Assembly (NCBI RefSeq): GCF_042657065.1 | Contig: NZ_JBHSNF010000001.1 | Coordinates: 806,001 to 870,000 of the forward strand | Reading direction: 5' to 3' | Source: Rhodanobacter ginsengisoli | GTDB taxonomy: Bacteria > Pseudomonadota > Gammaproteobacteria > Xanthomonadales > Rhodanobacteraceae | DNA length: 64,000 nt | Part shown: in pieces, positions 43,805 through 52,705 of the stretch | Layout: each line of letters opens with the position of its first letter | How positions within the stretch are numbered: the stretch's first letter is position 1 | Program-made: the position numbers and the translations under genes | Notes under the pieces: generated by a model | The model's database searches: none | What the model saw: the letters and a program-made list of their open reading frames with translations, nothing else | Told to the model about the DNA's origin: nothing

Positions 43805-45811
43805 ATGAGTGCGGTCGACCTGACTCAATTCCACAAGACCTTTTTCGACGAGAGTCTGGAAGGTCTCGATGCAATGGAGGCGGCCCTGCTCGAACTGGAC
43901 GCGGGTTCCAGCGACGGCGAGCTGGTGCACACGATCTTCCGCGCCGCCCATTCCATCAAGGGGGGCGCCGCGACGTTCGGCTTTGCCGACGTGGCGGCAT
44001 TTACCCACGTCGCCGAATCCCTGCTGGAGGAAGTGCGCAGCGAGCGCCGGGCGGTCGATGCGGAGCTGATCGAGCTGCTGCTGCGGTCGGTCGATTGCCT
44101 GCGCGCCATGCTGGGCCGTTCGAGCGCCGGGCAGCCGGTGAGCGATGCCGAAAGCGAAACCCTGCGTGCCGATCTGGTGCGCCTGGTCAGCGGCGAGCAG
44201 GGCGAAAGCGCTGTCGCCGGCACCGCCCAGGCCGCCGCGGTGAGCGGCTGGGAAATCGTCTTCACCGCCTTGCCGCACCTGCTGCGGACCGGCAACGATC
44301 CGATCCGGCTTTTCCGCGAACTGCAGCAGCTCGGCAAGCTCGAGGTGGTCCGCGCGTTCATCGTCGATGGCGCGCCGGAGCACCTGGCCGAGATCGATCC
44401 GACCTCGTGCTACCTGGGCTGGGCGCTGCATCTGCACGGCAACGTGCCGCGCGCCGACATCGATGCGGTATTCGACTGGCTGGATGGCGACTGCGAACTG
44501 GTGATCAAGGCCCTGGCCGAGACGCCCGCAGCGGCCACCGTCGCGGCAGTGCCGGCGTCGCCGGCGAATCCACCGCAGCCGCGTCCGGCCGGCGCCGGTC
44601 GCTCCGGCGGCGAATCCGCGCCGACCTCCAGCGAGGGAGGTTCGATCCGGGTGGGCATCGACAAGGTCGATGCGCTGATCAACATGATGGGCGAACTGGT
44701 GATCACCCAGTCGATGCTCAGCGACATCGGCGAGAAATTCGAGCTGTCGCAGCTGGCCCGCCTGCGCGAGGGGCTGGTGCACCTGGAGCGCACCACCCGC
44801 GAGCTGCAGGAAAGCGTGATGCGCATCCGCATGCTGCCGATCGGCTCGGTGTTCAATCGGTTCCCGCGGCTGGTGCACGACCTGGAGCGCAAGCTCGACA
44901 AGCGGGTCAAGCTGGAACTGCACGGCGAGGGCACCGAGCTGGACAAGACGGTGCTGGAGAAAATCGGCGATCCGCTGGTGCACCTGGTGCGCAACGCGAT
45001 CGACCACGGACTGGAATCGCCGGCGCAACGCAAGGCCGCCGGCAAGTCCGAGACCGGTACGCTCAAGCTGAACGCGTATCACGAGGGCGGCAACATCGTG
45101 GTGCAGATCAGCGACGACGGCGCCGGCCTCAACCACGCCGCGATCGTGGCCAAGGCGAAGCAGCGCGGCCTGATCAACGACGGACAGGAGCTCAGCGATG
45201 CCGAGGTGGCCGAACTGATCTTTCAGCCCGGCTTCTCCACCGCGGCCCAGGCCACCGATCTGTCCGGACGCGGTGTCGGCATGGATGTGGTTCGCCGCAA
45301 CGTGCGCGACCTGGGCGGCAGCGTCGGCGTGCGCAGCGTCACCGGCAACGGCAGCACGTTCACGATCACCCTGCCGTTGACCCTGGCGATCATCGATGGA
45401 CTGGTCACCGCGGTGGGCGAAGAGCGCTACATCGTGCCGCTGATCTCGATCGTCGAATCGCTGCGGCTGCGCGCCGACATGGTGCGCAAGATCGCCGGTG
45501 GCGGCGAAGTGTTCCGTTTCAGGGACGAATACCTGCCGATCATCCGGCTGCACCAGGCGTTCGGCTGTGCCGGGGCGATCACCGACATCGAGCGCGGCAT
45601 CGTGGTGGTGATCGAGCAGGACGCCAGGCGCGTGGGTCTTCTGGTGGACGATCTGCTGGGCCAGCAACAGGCCGTGATCAAGTCGCTGGAGGCGCACTAC
45701 CAGCGCGTGCAGGGCATCTCCGGCGCGACCATCGTCAGCGATGGTTCGGTCGCCCTGATCGTCGACGTGGGCGGTGTCGTGCAGCTGGGCCTGCGCAGCA
45801 AGGCGGCCTGA
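43805..45811 (+). CDS. Chemotaxis histidine kinase CheA (set 2)
   Basis: 668 residues. Hpt with His49 (FRAAHSIKGGAATFG), a P2-type response-regulator-binding domain at about 148-235 (WEIVFTALPHLLRTGNDPIR ... LDGDCELVIKAL), linker, dimerisation helices, ATPase (LVRNAIDHGLESPAQRKAAG, SDDGAGLN, GRGVGMDVVRRNV) and CheW-like domain. Unlike CheA-1 it has a classical P2. The two kinases probably serve different receptor arrays. Confidence 0.95.
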   Translation: MSAVDLTQFHKTFFDESLEGLDAMEAALLELDAGSSDGELVHTIFRAAHSIKGGAATFGFADVAAFTHVAESLLEEVRSERRAVDAELIELLLRSVDCLRAMLGRSSAGQPVSDAESETLRADLVRLVSGEQGESAVAGTAQAAAVSGWEIVFTALPHLLRTGNDPIRLFRELQQLGKLEVVRAFIVDGAPEHLAEIDPTSCYLGWALHLHGNVPRADIDAVFDWLDGDCELVIKALAETPAAATVAAVPASPANPPQPRPAGAGRSGGESAPTSSEGGSIRVGIDKVDALINMMGELVITQSMLSDIGEKFELSQLARLREGLVHLERTTRELQESVMRIRMLPIGSVFNRFPRLVHDLERKLDKRVKLELHGEGTELDKTVLEKIGDPLVHLVRNAIDHGLESPAQRKAAGKSETGTLKLNAYHEGGNIVVQISDDGAGLNHAAIVAKAKQRGLINDGQELSDAEVAELIFQPGFSTAAQATDLSGRGVGMDVVRRNVRDLGGSVGVRSVTGNGSTFTITLPLTLAIIDGLVTAVGEERYIVPLISIVESLRLRADMVRKIAGGGEVFRFRDEYLPIIRLHQAFGCAGAITDIERGIVVVIEQDARRVGLLVDDLLGQQQAVIKSLEAHYQRVQGISGATIVSDGSVALIVDVGGVVQLGLRSKAA

Positions 45812-45829
45812 AAAAAGGCCGTTCGGCAT

Positions 45830-45856
45830 TCAAGTTCCGGCCGTGCACGCCGACAC
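45830..45856 (+). promoter_or_regulatory. Possible internal sigma-28 promoter before cheW-2
   Basis: TCAA (45830-45833), 15 bases, then GCCGACAC (45849-45856): 6 of 8 in the -10, correct spacing. Start near 45864, 42 bases before cheW-2. It lies in the only gap over 90 bases between cheA-2 and cheW-2. Confidence 0.45.
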
Positions 45857-45905
45857 AGACAAGGCAGCAGGACGACAACAGACGTCCTTCACAGGTAACA
45901 GGCCC

Positions 45906-46412
45906 ATGTACCAAGACAACCAGACCGCGGTACCCATGTTGCAACAACTCACCTTCAGCCTGGCTGGCGAAGAGTACGGCGTGGACATCCTGGCCGTGCG
46001 CGAAATCCGCAGCTGGTCGCGCGTCACCCGCATTCCGCAAACACCGGACTACGTGCTGGGCGTGCTGAACCTGCGTGGCGCGGTCGTACCGATCATGGAC
46101 CTGCGCCTGCGCTTCGGCCTGCAGCGCGAGAGCTACGGGGACGACACGGTGATGATCGTCGTCGCCATCGGCGAACGACTGTTCGGCATCGTGGTGGATG
46201 CGGTCTCCGATGTGATCGACATCGACCCGGCGGCGATCAAGCCGGTGCCCGACATGGGGGCGGTGGTCGATACCCGCTATCTGAAGGGGCTTGCCACCCA
46301 TGTCGAACGGATGGTGATGCTGCTGGACGTGGAAAAACTGATGCGTCCGGAAGACGTGGAAACGCTGGAGGCGGCGCTGCCGGCCATCCAGGAAGTTGAA
46401 GTTGCAGCCTGA
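45906..46412 (+). CDS. Chemotaxis coupling protein CheW (set 2)
   Basis: 168 residues from ATG 45906. CheW hallmarks: LTFSLAGEEYGVDILAVREI, SRVTRIPQTPDYVLGVLNLR, GAVVPIMDLRLRFGL, FGIVVDAVSDVIDI. It joins the receptor of the next gene to CheA-2. The frame is open upstream into cheA-2 without CheW similarity. Confidence 0.95.
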   Translation: MYQDNQTAVPMLQQLTFSLAGEEYGVDILAVREIRSWSRVTRIPQTPDYVLGVLNLRGAVVPIMDLRLRFGLQRESYGDDTVMIVVAIGERLFGIVVDAVSDVIDIDPAAIKPVPDMGAVVDTRYLKGLATHVERMVMLLDVEKLMRPEDVETLEAALPAIQEVEVAA

Positions 46413-46425
46413 CCCGGGAATCGAG

Positions 46426-48168
46426 ATGAAGATGAAGAGTTTCAAAGCAAGCTTGTCCCGCCTGACCACGCTGACGGTCAAGGCCCGCCTCGTCGGTGTG
46501 CTCGGTCTGTTGTGCGTCATGCTGCTGGTGGGCGCCTGGATCGGGCTCGGCGGCATGGCCAAGGCGAACGAGAGTGCGCGCGGGATCTATCAGGACGAGC
46601 TGATTCCGTTGACCAGCATCAACGAGGTGGCCCGCGGATCGCTGAACAACTTCATCGCGTTGAGCGAAGCGGCCTTCCACAAGGACGACAAGGCGATCGT
46701 CAAGCAGAAGCTCGACGACGTCGCCAAGGTCGAGGCCGCGAATGCGGCGCTGCTGAAGAGCCTGGCGAAGACCTCGATGTCGCCGGCCGTGAAGAAGCAA
46801 TGGGCGGCGTTCCAGAGTGCCCGCGAAGACGTTTCGTCCTCGATGGCGGAAATCAAGGACTCGCTGGACAAGGCCGACGACGGCACCAATGCGCTGCTGT
46901 ATTCCGACGTGTTGCCCAATGTGTCGATCATGAGCTCGGAGATGAGCAAGCTGATCGCGATGCAGGTCGACGAGAGCCGGCAGCGCTACGAATCGGCCGT
47001 GACCAGCTATCAGCGCATCCGCGTGATGACGTTTGTCGCGCTGGGTGCCGGCATGCTGCTGGCGATCCTGATGGCATTCTTCCTGATCCGTTCGATCGTC
47101 GGCACGCTGAATCGTGCGGTGAAGGTCGCCAACGCCATTTCACAGGGTCAGCTGGGGCACAACATCGCCACCCGGCGCAAGGACGAACTGGGCCGCCTGA
47201 TGGAGGCGTTCCGGATGATGGACGAACGTCTCACCTCGACCGTCGGCGAAGTGCGTCGCGGTTCCGATGCGGTCAGCACGGCGGCACAGCAGATCGCCCA
47301 CGGCAACGACGACCTCAGCCAGCGCACGCAGGAACAGGCCTCCAGCCTGGAGGAGACCGCCTCGTCGATGGAGCAGATGACTTCCACGGTCAAGCAGAAC
47401 GCCGAGAACGCCAGCCATGCCAACCAGCTGGCCCGTGGCGCCCGTGAACAGGCCGAGCGCGGTGGCGAAGTGGCGGGCAGGGCGATCATGGCGATGAGCG
47501 AGATCAACGCCTCCAGCGGCAAGATCGCGGACATCGTGGGGCTGATCCAGGAGATCGCCTTCCAGACCAACCTGCTGGCGCTCAATGCCGCGGTGGAAGC
47601 GGCCCGCGCCGGCGAACAGGGACGGGGCTTCGCCGTGGTCGCCACCGAGGTGCGCAGCCTGGCCCAGCGCAGTGCGGGTGCCGCGAAGGAGATCAAGGGC
47701 CTGATCAGCGACAGCGCGGAGAAGGTGCGCAGCGGTTCGGAGCTGGTCAACCAGTCCGGCAAGGCCTTGGCCGAGATCGTCGACAGCGTGAAGAAGGTCA
47801 CCGACATCGTGGCCGAGATCGCCGCGGCCAGCCAGGAACAGTCCGCCGGCATCGACCAGGTCAACAATGCGGTCATGCAGATGGACGAGATGACCCAGCA
47901 GAACGCCGCGCTGGTCGAGGAAGCCTCCGCTGCCGCCCGCGCGATGGAAGAGCAGGCCGGCGAACTGACGCGCCAGGTCGGCTTCTTCCAGCTGAGCGAC
48001 GCCGCCGTGGCAGCCAACAATCAGCTCGAATCCGGACGTGCCAGGACCGCCGTGGCCGAGGCCGAAGCGGTGTTCGCCGCCGTGCGCAATTCCGCTCCGG
48101 CGCCGGCGCGGCCGGTGCGCATGCCGGCCGAAGCGACCGCTGCACCGGGTGCGTGGAAGGAGTTCTGA
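46426..48168 (+). CDS. Methyl-accepting chemotaxis protein (Tar-like architecture)
   Basis: 580 residues from ATG 46426 (MKMKSFKASLSRLTTL). First membrane helix at about 20-40, a periplasmic four-helix-bundle sensor (about 45-210), second membrane helix at about 205-230 (MTFVALGAGMLLAILMAFFL), HAMP, and a full signalling hairpin (EIAFQTNLLALNAAVEAARA, GEQGRGFAVVATEVRSLAQR). The protein ends in AWKEF, fitting the W-x-x-F pentapeptide that tethers CheR and CheB. Ligand unknown. Confidence 0.94.
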   Translation: MKMKSFKASLSRLTTLTVKARLVGVLGLLCVMLLVGAWIGLGGMAKANESARGIYQDELIPLTSINEVARGSLNNFIALSEAAFHKDDKAIVKQKLDDVAKVEAANAALLKSLAKTSMSPAVKKQWAAFQSAREDVSSSMAEIKDSLDKADDGTNALLYSDVLPNVSIMSSEMSKLIAMQVDESRQRYESAVTSYQRIRVMTFVALGAGMLLAILMAFFLIRSIVGTLNRAVKVANAISQGQLGHNIATRRKDELGRLMEAFRMMDERLTSTVGEVRRGSDAVSTAAQQIAHGNDDLSQRTQEQASSLEETASSMEQMTSTVKQNAENASHANQLARGAREQAERGGEVAGRAIMAMSEINASSGKIADIVGLIQEIAFQTNLLALNAAVEAARAGEQGRGFAVVATEVRSLAQRSAGAAKEIKGLISDSAEKVRSGSELVNQSGKALAEIVDSVKKVTDIVAEIAAASQEQSAGIDQVNNAVMQMDEMTQQNAALVEEASAAARAMEEQAGELTRQVGFFQLSDAAVAANNQLESGRARTAVAEAEAVFAAVRNSAPAPARPVRMPAEATAAPGAWKEF

Positions 48169-48169
48169 A

Positions 48170-49060
48170 GTGAACGCGGTGACCGGCAAATTCGATGACC
48201 CTGTCACCGCTACCGCCTCGAGTGCGACCGGCCCGGCACTGGGTGAGGTGGAGTTCCAGTACCTGAGGGCCTTTGTGCTCGAGCACTGCGGTATCGCCCT
48301 CGGCGAGCAGAAGCGGCAACTGGTGCAGGGTCGCCTGCTTCGACGTCTGCGCGCATTGGGCCTGTCGAACTTCCAGGGCTACTGCGAGCTGCTGCGGCGC
48401 GATCCGCACAGCGAGCTCGGTGAGCTGGCCAGCGCGATCAGCACCAATGTCACCTCGTTCTTCCGCGAGGCGCATCACTACGACCTGCTCACCGACGAGC
48501 TGCTGCCGCGCTGGCTGCAGCAGAAGCGTCGCGATGGCGACCGCCTGCGGATCTGGTCGGCCGGCTGCTCGACCGGCGAGGAACCCTACGCGCTGGCCAT
48601 GGTGCTGGCCGAGGCGCTGGAGCGCAGCGACGGCACGCTGGATGCGAAGATCCTGGCCACCGACCTCTCGCCGCAGGCGCTCGAAAGCGCGCGCAAGGGG
48701 GTGTATTCGCTGGAGCGCCTGGCCGGCATCAGCGCGGAGCGCTGCCAACGCTGGATGCTGCGCGGAACCGGCGAATACGAGGGGCTGGCCTGCGTGCATC
48801 CGCGATTGCGCGAGCTGGTGACCATCGAACCGTTGAACCTGCTGCATCCGTGGCCGATGAGTGGTCCGTTCGACGCGATCTTCTGCCGCAACGTGGTGAT
48901 CTATTTCGATCAGCCGACCAAGCAGCGCCTGTTCCGCCGTTATGCCGACCTGTTGCCCACCGGCGGCTATCTCTTTCTCGGCCATTCCGAGTCGCTGCAC
49001 GGGATCAATGACCAGTTCGAGCTGATCGGCCGCACGGTCTACCGGAAGCTGGGCCGATGA
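48170..49060 (+). CDS. cheR: Chemoreceptor methyltransferase CheR
   Basis: 296 residues from GTG 48170, with AAGGAG 8 bases upstream. CheR N-domain (YLRAFVLEHCGIALGEQKRQ, LVQGRLLRRLRALGL), then the SAM-binding domain (LRIWSAGCSTGEEPYALAMV, DAIFCRNVVIYFDQPTKQRL). It methylates receptor glutamates. Shares ATGA with cheD. Confidence 0.95.
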   Translation: MNAVTGKFDDPVTATASSATGPALGEVEFQYLRAFVLEHCGIALGEQKRQLVQGRLLRRLRALGLSNFQGYCELLRRDPHSELGELASAISTNVTSFFREAHHYDLLTDELLPRWLQQKRRDGDRLRIWSAGCSTGEEPYALAMVLAEALERSDGTLDAKILATDLSPQALESARKGVYSLERLAGISAERCQRWMLRGTGEYEGLACVHPRLRELVTIEPLNLLHPWPMSGPFDAIFCRNVVIYFDQPTKQRLFRRYADLLPTGGYLFLGHSESLHGINDQFELIGRTVYRKLGR

Positions 49061-49707
49061 CCCTGCTGACCGACAGGCGTCCGACGGCACCGGGCCGGGC
49101 GCCGGCGTTGCCCGGATTCGAGCACCTGCGCCGCTACTGGGACCCGACCCAATCGTGCATGACCGTCAAGGTGCTGCCGGGCGAGTTCTATGTGAGCAAC
49201 CAGCATGAGCTGGTCACCACGGTGCTGGGGTCCTGCGTGGCGGCATGCATCCATGACGTTCGCCGCGGCATCGGCGGCATGAACCATTTCATGCTGCCCG
49301 AGCCGCGCGGGGAGCGCGACAGCTGGACCTCCACCGTCGGCCGCGCGGCGCGTTACGGCAGCGACGCGATGGAGCAGTTGATCAACACGATCCTGGCCGC
49401 CGGCGGCCAGCGCGCGGACCTGCAGGTGAAGATCTTCGGCGGCGGCCGCGTGCTGGCGCAGCTCACCGACATCGGCCAGCGCAATATCGAATTCGTGCAA
49501 CGTTACATCGCCACCGAAAACCTGAACCTGTGCGCCGCGGACCTGGGCGACGTCTACCCGCGGCAGGTGCAGTTCTTCCCCCATACCGGTCGCGCGCGCG
49601 TGCGCCTGCTGCGTCGTCACGACGACGTCGCGCTGGTCGCCGACGAGAGCACGTACCTCAAGCGTTTGGCAAATGACCCGATAAAGGGTGAGGTCGAGCT
49701 GTTCTAG
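49057..49707 (+). CDS. cheD: Chemoreceptor glutamine deamidase CheD
   Basis: 216 residues. The catalytic Cys-His pair is visible: TTVLGSCVAACIHD and IGGMNHFMLPE. CheD deamidates receptor glutamines. The C-terminus reads KGEVELF, nearly the same as the GEIELF end of the short transducer at 50900-52087, a possible shared docking tail. Confidence 0.94.
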   Translation: MTLLTDRRPTAPGRAPALPGFEHLRRYWDPTQSCMTVKVLPGEFYVSNQHELVTTVLGSCVAACIHDVRRGIGGMNHFMLPEPRGERDSWTSTVGRAARYGSDAMEQLINTILAAGGQRADLQVKIFGGGRVLAQLTDIGQRNIEFVQRYIATENLNLCAADLGDVYPRQVQFFPHTGRARVRLLRRHDDVALVADESTYLKRLANDPIKGEVELF

Positions 49708-49784
49708 CGGCATTCGACCCCGTGAATATCGACGAGGCCGCTGTCGAACGCGACGTGGCTTGTGTTTCCTGGCAGGTGAGATGG

Positions 49785-50882
49785 ATGGCAATGGAAAGAG
49801 TGCGTGTTCTGGTAATCGACGACTCGGCGTTGGTGCGCAAGCTGATGACGGCGATGCTTGCCTGCGATCCGGCGATCGAGGTGGTCGGTACCGCTGCCGA
49901 TCCGCTGATCGCGCGCGAGAAGATCAAGCAACTCAATCCCGACGTGCTCACGCTGGACGTCGAGATGCCGCACATGGATGGCCTGACCTTCCTTGAGAAC
50001 CTGATGCGCCTGCGCCCGATGCCGGTGGTGATGGTGTCGTCGCTGACCGTGCAGGGTGCCGAGGTGACGTTGCGCGCGCTGGAGCTGGGCGCGGTGGATT
50101 TCCTGGCCAAGCCGAGCAGCGACCTGGCCAGCAGTTTCGGCGAGAGTGCGCAGGAGATCTGCGCCAAGGTGAAGCTGGCGGCCAAGGCACGGCCACGGGC
50201 ACGCACTGCCGTAAGGAAGCTGGAGGTGCCTCCGCGGCTGTCGGCCGATGCGGTATTGCCGCGCGTGCAGACCAAGGGCACGCGCGGAGGCAGTCCGATC
50301 ATCGTGATCGGCGCTTCGACCGGCGGCACCGAAGCAGTGCGCGTGGTGCTGGAATCCATGCCGCCCGACGCACCGCCGATCCTGGTGACCCAGCACATTC
50401 CGGCGGCCTTCAGCGCTCCGTTCGCCGCACGCATGGATCGCTGTTCCGCGATGCGCGTCTGCGAAGCGCAGGACGGCCAGCCGATCCAGACCGGCCACGC
50501 CTACATCGCCCCGGGCAGCCATCACCTGCTGGTGATGTGGGATGGCGCCAAGTACGTCTGCCGGCTGCACGACGGCCCGGCGGTGAACCGGCACAAGCCC
50601 AGCGTGGATGTGTTGTTCCGCTCGATGGCGGCCAGCGCCGGCGTGGGCACGATTGCCGCCCTGCTTACCGGCATGGGCGACGACGGCGCACGGGGTCTGC
50701 TCGAACTGAAGCAGGCCGGTGCCACGACCCTGGTGCAGGACGAGGCCAGCTCGGTGGTCTGGGGTATGCCCGGCGCCGCCTGGAAGCTTGGAGCGGCAGC
50801 CGAGATGCTGCCGCTGGATCAGATTGCCGCGCGCCTGCTTGCCCTGGCGCACCCATCTCACGAGGGTGCCTTGCGCGCCTGA
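49785..50882 (+). CDS. cheB: Chemoreceptor methylesterase CheB
   Basis: 365 residues from ATG 49785 (MAMERVRVLVIDDSALVRKL); GTG 49722 would add 21 residues not typical of the family. Receiver domain with the phospho-Asp in LDVEMPHMDG, linker, and esterase with the Ser-His-Asp triad in GASTGGTEA, QHIPAAF and GMGDDGARG. It removes receptor methyl groups when phosphorylated by CheA. Confidence 0.95.
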   Translation: MAMERVRVLVIDDSALVRKLMTAMLACDPAIEVVGTAADPLIAREKIKQLNPDVLTLDVEMPHMDGLTFLENLMRLRPMPVVMVSSLTVQGAEVTLRALELGAVDFLAKPSSDLASSFGESAQEICAKVKLAAKARPRARTAVRKLEVPPRLSADAVLPRVQTKGTRGGSPIIVIGASTGGTEAVRVVLESMPPDAPPILVTQHIPAAFSAPFAARMDRCSAMRVCEAQDGQPIQTGHAYIAPGSHHLLVMWDGAKYVCRLHDGPAVNRHKPSVDVLFRSMAASAGVGTIAALLTGMGDDGARGLLELKQAGATTLVQDEASSVVWGMPGAAWKLGAAAEMLPLDQIAARLLALAHPSHEGALRA

Positions 50883-50899
50883 ACTCCGGATACCGGCTC

Positions 50900-52087
50900 A
50901 TGCTTTTCATATCTCGAATTTCCCGGCTCTTCGCCAATCGCCCGCTGTACGGCTGGCTGACCAGCACGCTGGCGCTGTCGTCGTCGCTGCTGTGGCATCC
51001 GGCCTGGCTGGCGCCGCTGCTGATCATCGTGCTCACCGCGGTATGGATCGTCGAAAGCCGGCGTCATGTCACGCTGGAGTTTCCCGTCGCCACGCTCAGC
51101 AACAACACGCCGGTGCGCGAGGCGCTGGAGGACGTGCGCGGCGCGCTGGTCGACGAGCTCGGACATGCCACGCGCGAACTGCACCAGGGCCTGGACCTGC
51201 TGCGCGACGCGGTGTCGGAACTGGGCGGCGGCTTCGACGGCCTGTCGCAGAAGACCGGGCTGCAGCAGTCGTTGCTGAAGCAGATCATCGATGCACAGAA
51301 AGGCGGTGTGTCGGTGCAGGACTTCGCCGCCCGCACCGGCGACCTGCTGGAGCATTTCGTCGGCATGATCGTGCAGATGTCGCGCGAGAGCCTGCGCATC
51401 GTCTACCGCATCGACGGCATGGCGAAGGAGATGGACGCCGTGTTCGGCTTGCTGAGGAACGTCAACACGATCGCCGAGGAGACCAACCTGCTGGCACTGA
51501 ACGCCGCCATCGAGGCGGCGCGGGCCGGCGAATCCGGCCGTGGCTTCGCCGTGGTGGCGGGCGAGATCCGCAACCTGGCCAGCAACTCCAACCAGTTCAA
51601 CGAGCAGATCGGCAGCCATGTCGAACGCGCCCGGCTGGCCATGGAGCAGTTGCGCGGGCTGGTCGGCAGCATGGCCTCGCAGGATCTGAATGTGGCGCTC
51701 TCGGCCAAGGGCGGCATCGACGCCATGATGGCGCACGTCACCGAAAGCGACGCGCGGACCAGTGCCGTGGCCGACCAGGTGGTCGAGATCAATCGCGGCC
51801 TCGGCAGCGATGTCTCCACCACGATCCGCTCGCTGCAGTTCGAGGACATCCTCAGCCAGTTGCTGCAGCAGACGCGCACCCGGCTGGTCGAGCTGCAGGA
51901 CGTGGTCGCCGAATGCACGCACGACATCGAGGAACTGGCCTGCGCGCCGATCGACGCCGACAACCTGGCCCAACGGGCGCAGATGGTGCGCAGCCGGCTG
52001 GCGGTTCAACGCGAAAAGGCGCGCTTGCGCTCACGGGGTCCGGCGCTGCAAAGCTCGATGGACGCCGGCGAAATCGAATTGTTCTGA
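50900..52087 (+). CDS. Short membrane-bound chemotaxis transducer with CheZ-like tail motif
   Basis: 395 residues. Two hydrophobic segments at the N-terminus (about 15-55) with almost no periplasmic part, a long helical region, then a receptor signalling hairpin (IAEETNLLALNAAIEAARAG, GFAVVAGEIRNLASNSNQFN). No HAMP is obvious. The region after the hairpin has LQFEDILSQLLQQT, where Asp316-x3-Gln320 has the spacing of the CheZ catalytic pair. The protein ends GEIELF, like CheD. It may sense an internal or membrane signal. Confidence 0.8.
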   Translation: MLFISRISRLFANRPLYGWLTSTLALSSSLLWHPAWLAPLLIIVLTAVWIVESRRHVTLEFPVATLSNNTPVREALEDVRGALVDELGHATRELHQGLDLLRDAVSELGGGFDGLSQKTGLQQSLLKQIIDAQKGGVSVQDFAARTGDLLEHFVGMIVQMSRESLRIVYRIDGMAKEMDAVFGLLRNVNTIAEETNLLALNAAIEAARAGESGRGFAVVAGEIRNLASNSNQFNEQIGSHVERARLAMEQLRGLVGSMASQDLNVALSAKGGIDAMMAHVTESDARTSAVADQVVEINRGLGSDVSTTIRSLQFEDILSQLLQQTRTRLVELQDVVAECTHDIEELACAPIDADNLAQRAQMVRSRLAVQREKARLRSRGPALQSSMDAGEIELF

Positions 52088-52097
52088 GGAACGCACC

Positions 52098-52397
52098 ATG
52101 ATCGTCCATCACGATGGAGAGCACGATTGCCTGACCCTGCAGCTGGGCCAGCGCTTCGATTTCAGCATTCACCGCGAGTTCCACGACGCCTGCCTGGGTA
52201 GTGGCGCCCCGGCGCGCAGCTACGTCATCGACTTCGGCGAGGTGACCAGCATGGACAGCTCGGCGCTGGGCATGCTGTTGCTGTTGCGCGAACACGCCGG
52301 CGCCGATCGTGCGGAGATCCGCATCGTCAACGCCGGCAGCGAACTGCGCAGCACGCTGCGCGTGGCCGGCTTCGACAAACTGTTCGTGTTGCACTGA
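52098..52397 (+). CDS. STAS-domain protein (set 2, last gene)
   Basis: 99 residues, a bare STAS domain (LTLQLGQRFDFSIHREFHDA, VTSMDSSALGMLLLLREHAG). Unlike the STAS protein at 43041 it keeps the phosphorylatable D-S-S motif, as in SpoIIAA-type anti-sigma antagonists. It lies 10 bases after the short transducer and ends the operon. The partner kinase or phosphatase is not visible in this window. Confidence 0.88.
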   Translation: MIVHHDGEHDCLTLQLGQRFDFSIHREFHDACLGSGAPARSYVIDFGEVTSMDSSALGMLLLLREHAGADRAEIRIVNAGSELRSTLRVAGFDKLFVLH

Positions 52398-52475
52398 TTC
52401 CCGCGGCGAGGCGGGCCGGGTGTCGCCGGGCCCGGCCCGGCGGACTCCGTCGCGTCGGCGTGTGCGTTGTGCCTC

Positions 52476-52499
52476 AAGGCTCCGGGTTCCGGAGCCTTT
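52476..52499 (+). terminator. Rho-independent terminator of the second che operon
   Basis: AAGGCTCCGG-GTT-CCGGAGCCTT, a perfect 10-bp stem with a 3-base loop followed by TTTG. The stem has A on one side and T on the other, so it could also act from the opposite strand. Confidence 0.8.
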
Positions 52500-52659
52500 G
52501 TACATCTGCCGGAGCGGGGCCGGTCACCGGTGGTAACCGACCGGTCCCGCGCGGAGCATGGACTGACTCCCGTGCCGGGTCGACGATGCAGCGATGCAAC
52601 GCGCGCAAGCGAATACGGGCCGCCATGATGGCGACCCGTATCCGAAAGCTGCATGCTGA

Positions 52660-52697
52660 CGACGATCGGCCCGCCCGTCGGACGGGCGCCGATCGTC
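52660..52697 (-). terminator. Hairpin after the minus-strand small secreted protein
   Basis: GACGATCGGC (52661-52670) pairs with GCCGATCGTC (52688-52697), and the inner GCCCGTC/GACGGGC extends the stem. It lies 9 bases beyond the stop of the gene at 52706-53071. No clear U-run on the minus strand. Confidence 0.5.
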
Positions 52698-52705
52698 GGG
52701 TCTGC

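Larger units (their letters stand above)
52398..52705. other. Non-coding boundary after the che operon
   Basis: 308 bases between the last plus-strand STAS gene and the minus-strand small secreted protein. It contains the two hairpin terminators listed separately, one for each direction. I see no gene here. It marks the end of the motility locus. Confidence 0.6.

Noticed and set aside
43010..45829. 939-codon open frame on the minus strand opposite the second cheA
   Set aside because: Shadow of strong GC3 bias; no domain pattern, and the plus-strand STAS, CheY and CheA are clear.
46396..46425. TTG start for the receptor gene inside cheW-2
   Set aside because: ATG 46426 with GGGAA upstream gives a normal receptor N-terminus.
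49722..49784. GTG start giving a longer CheB
   Set aside because: The added residues are not receiver-like; ATG 49785 has a suitable upstream AGGTGAG.
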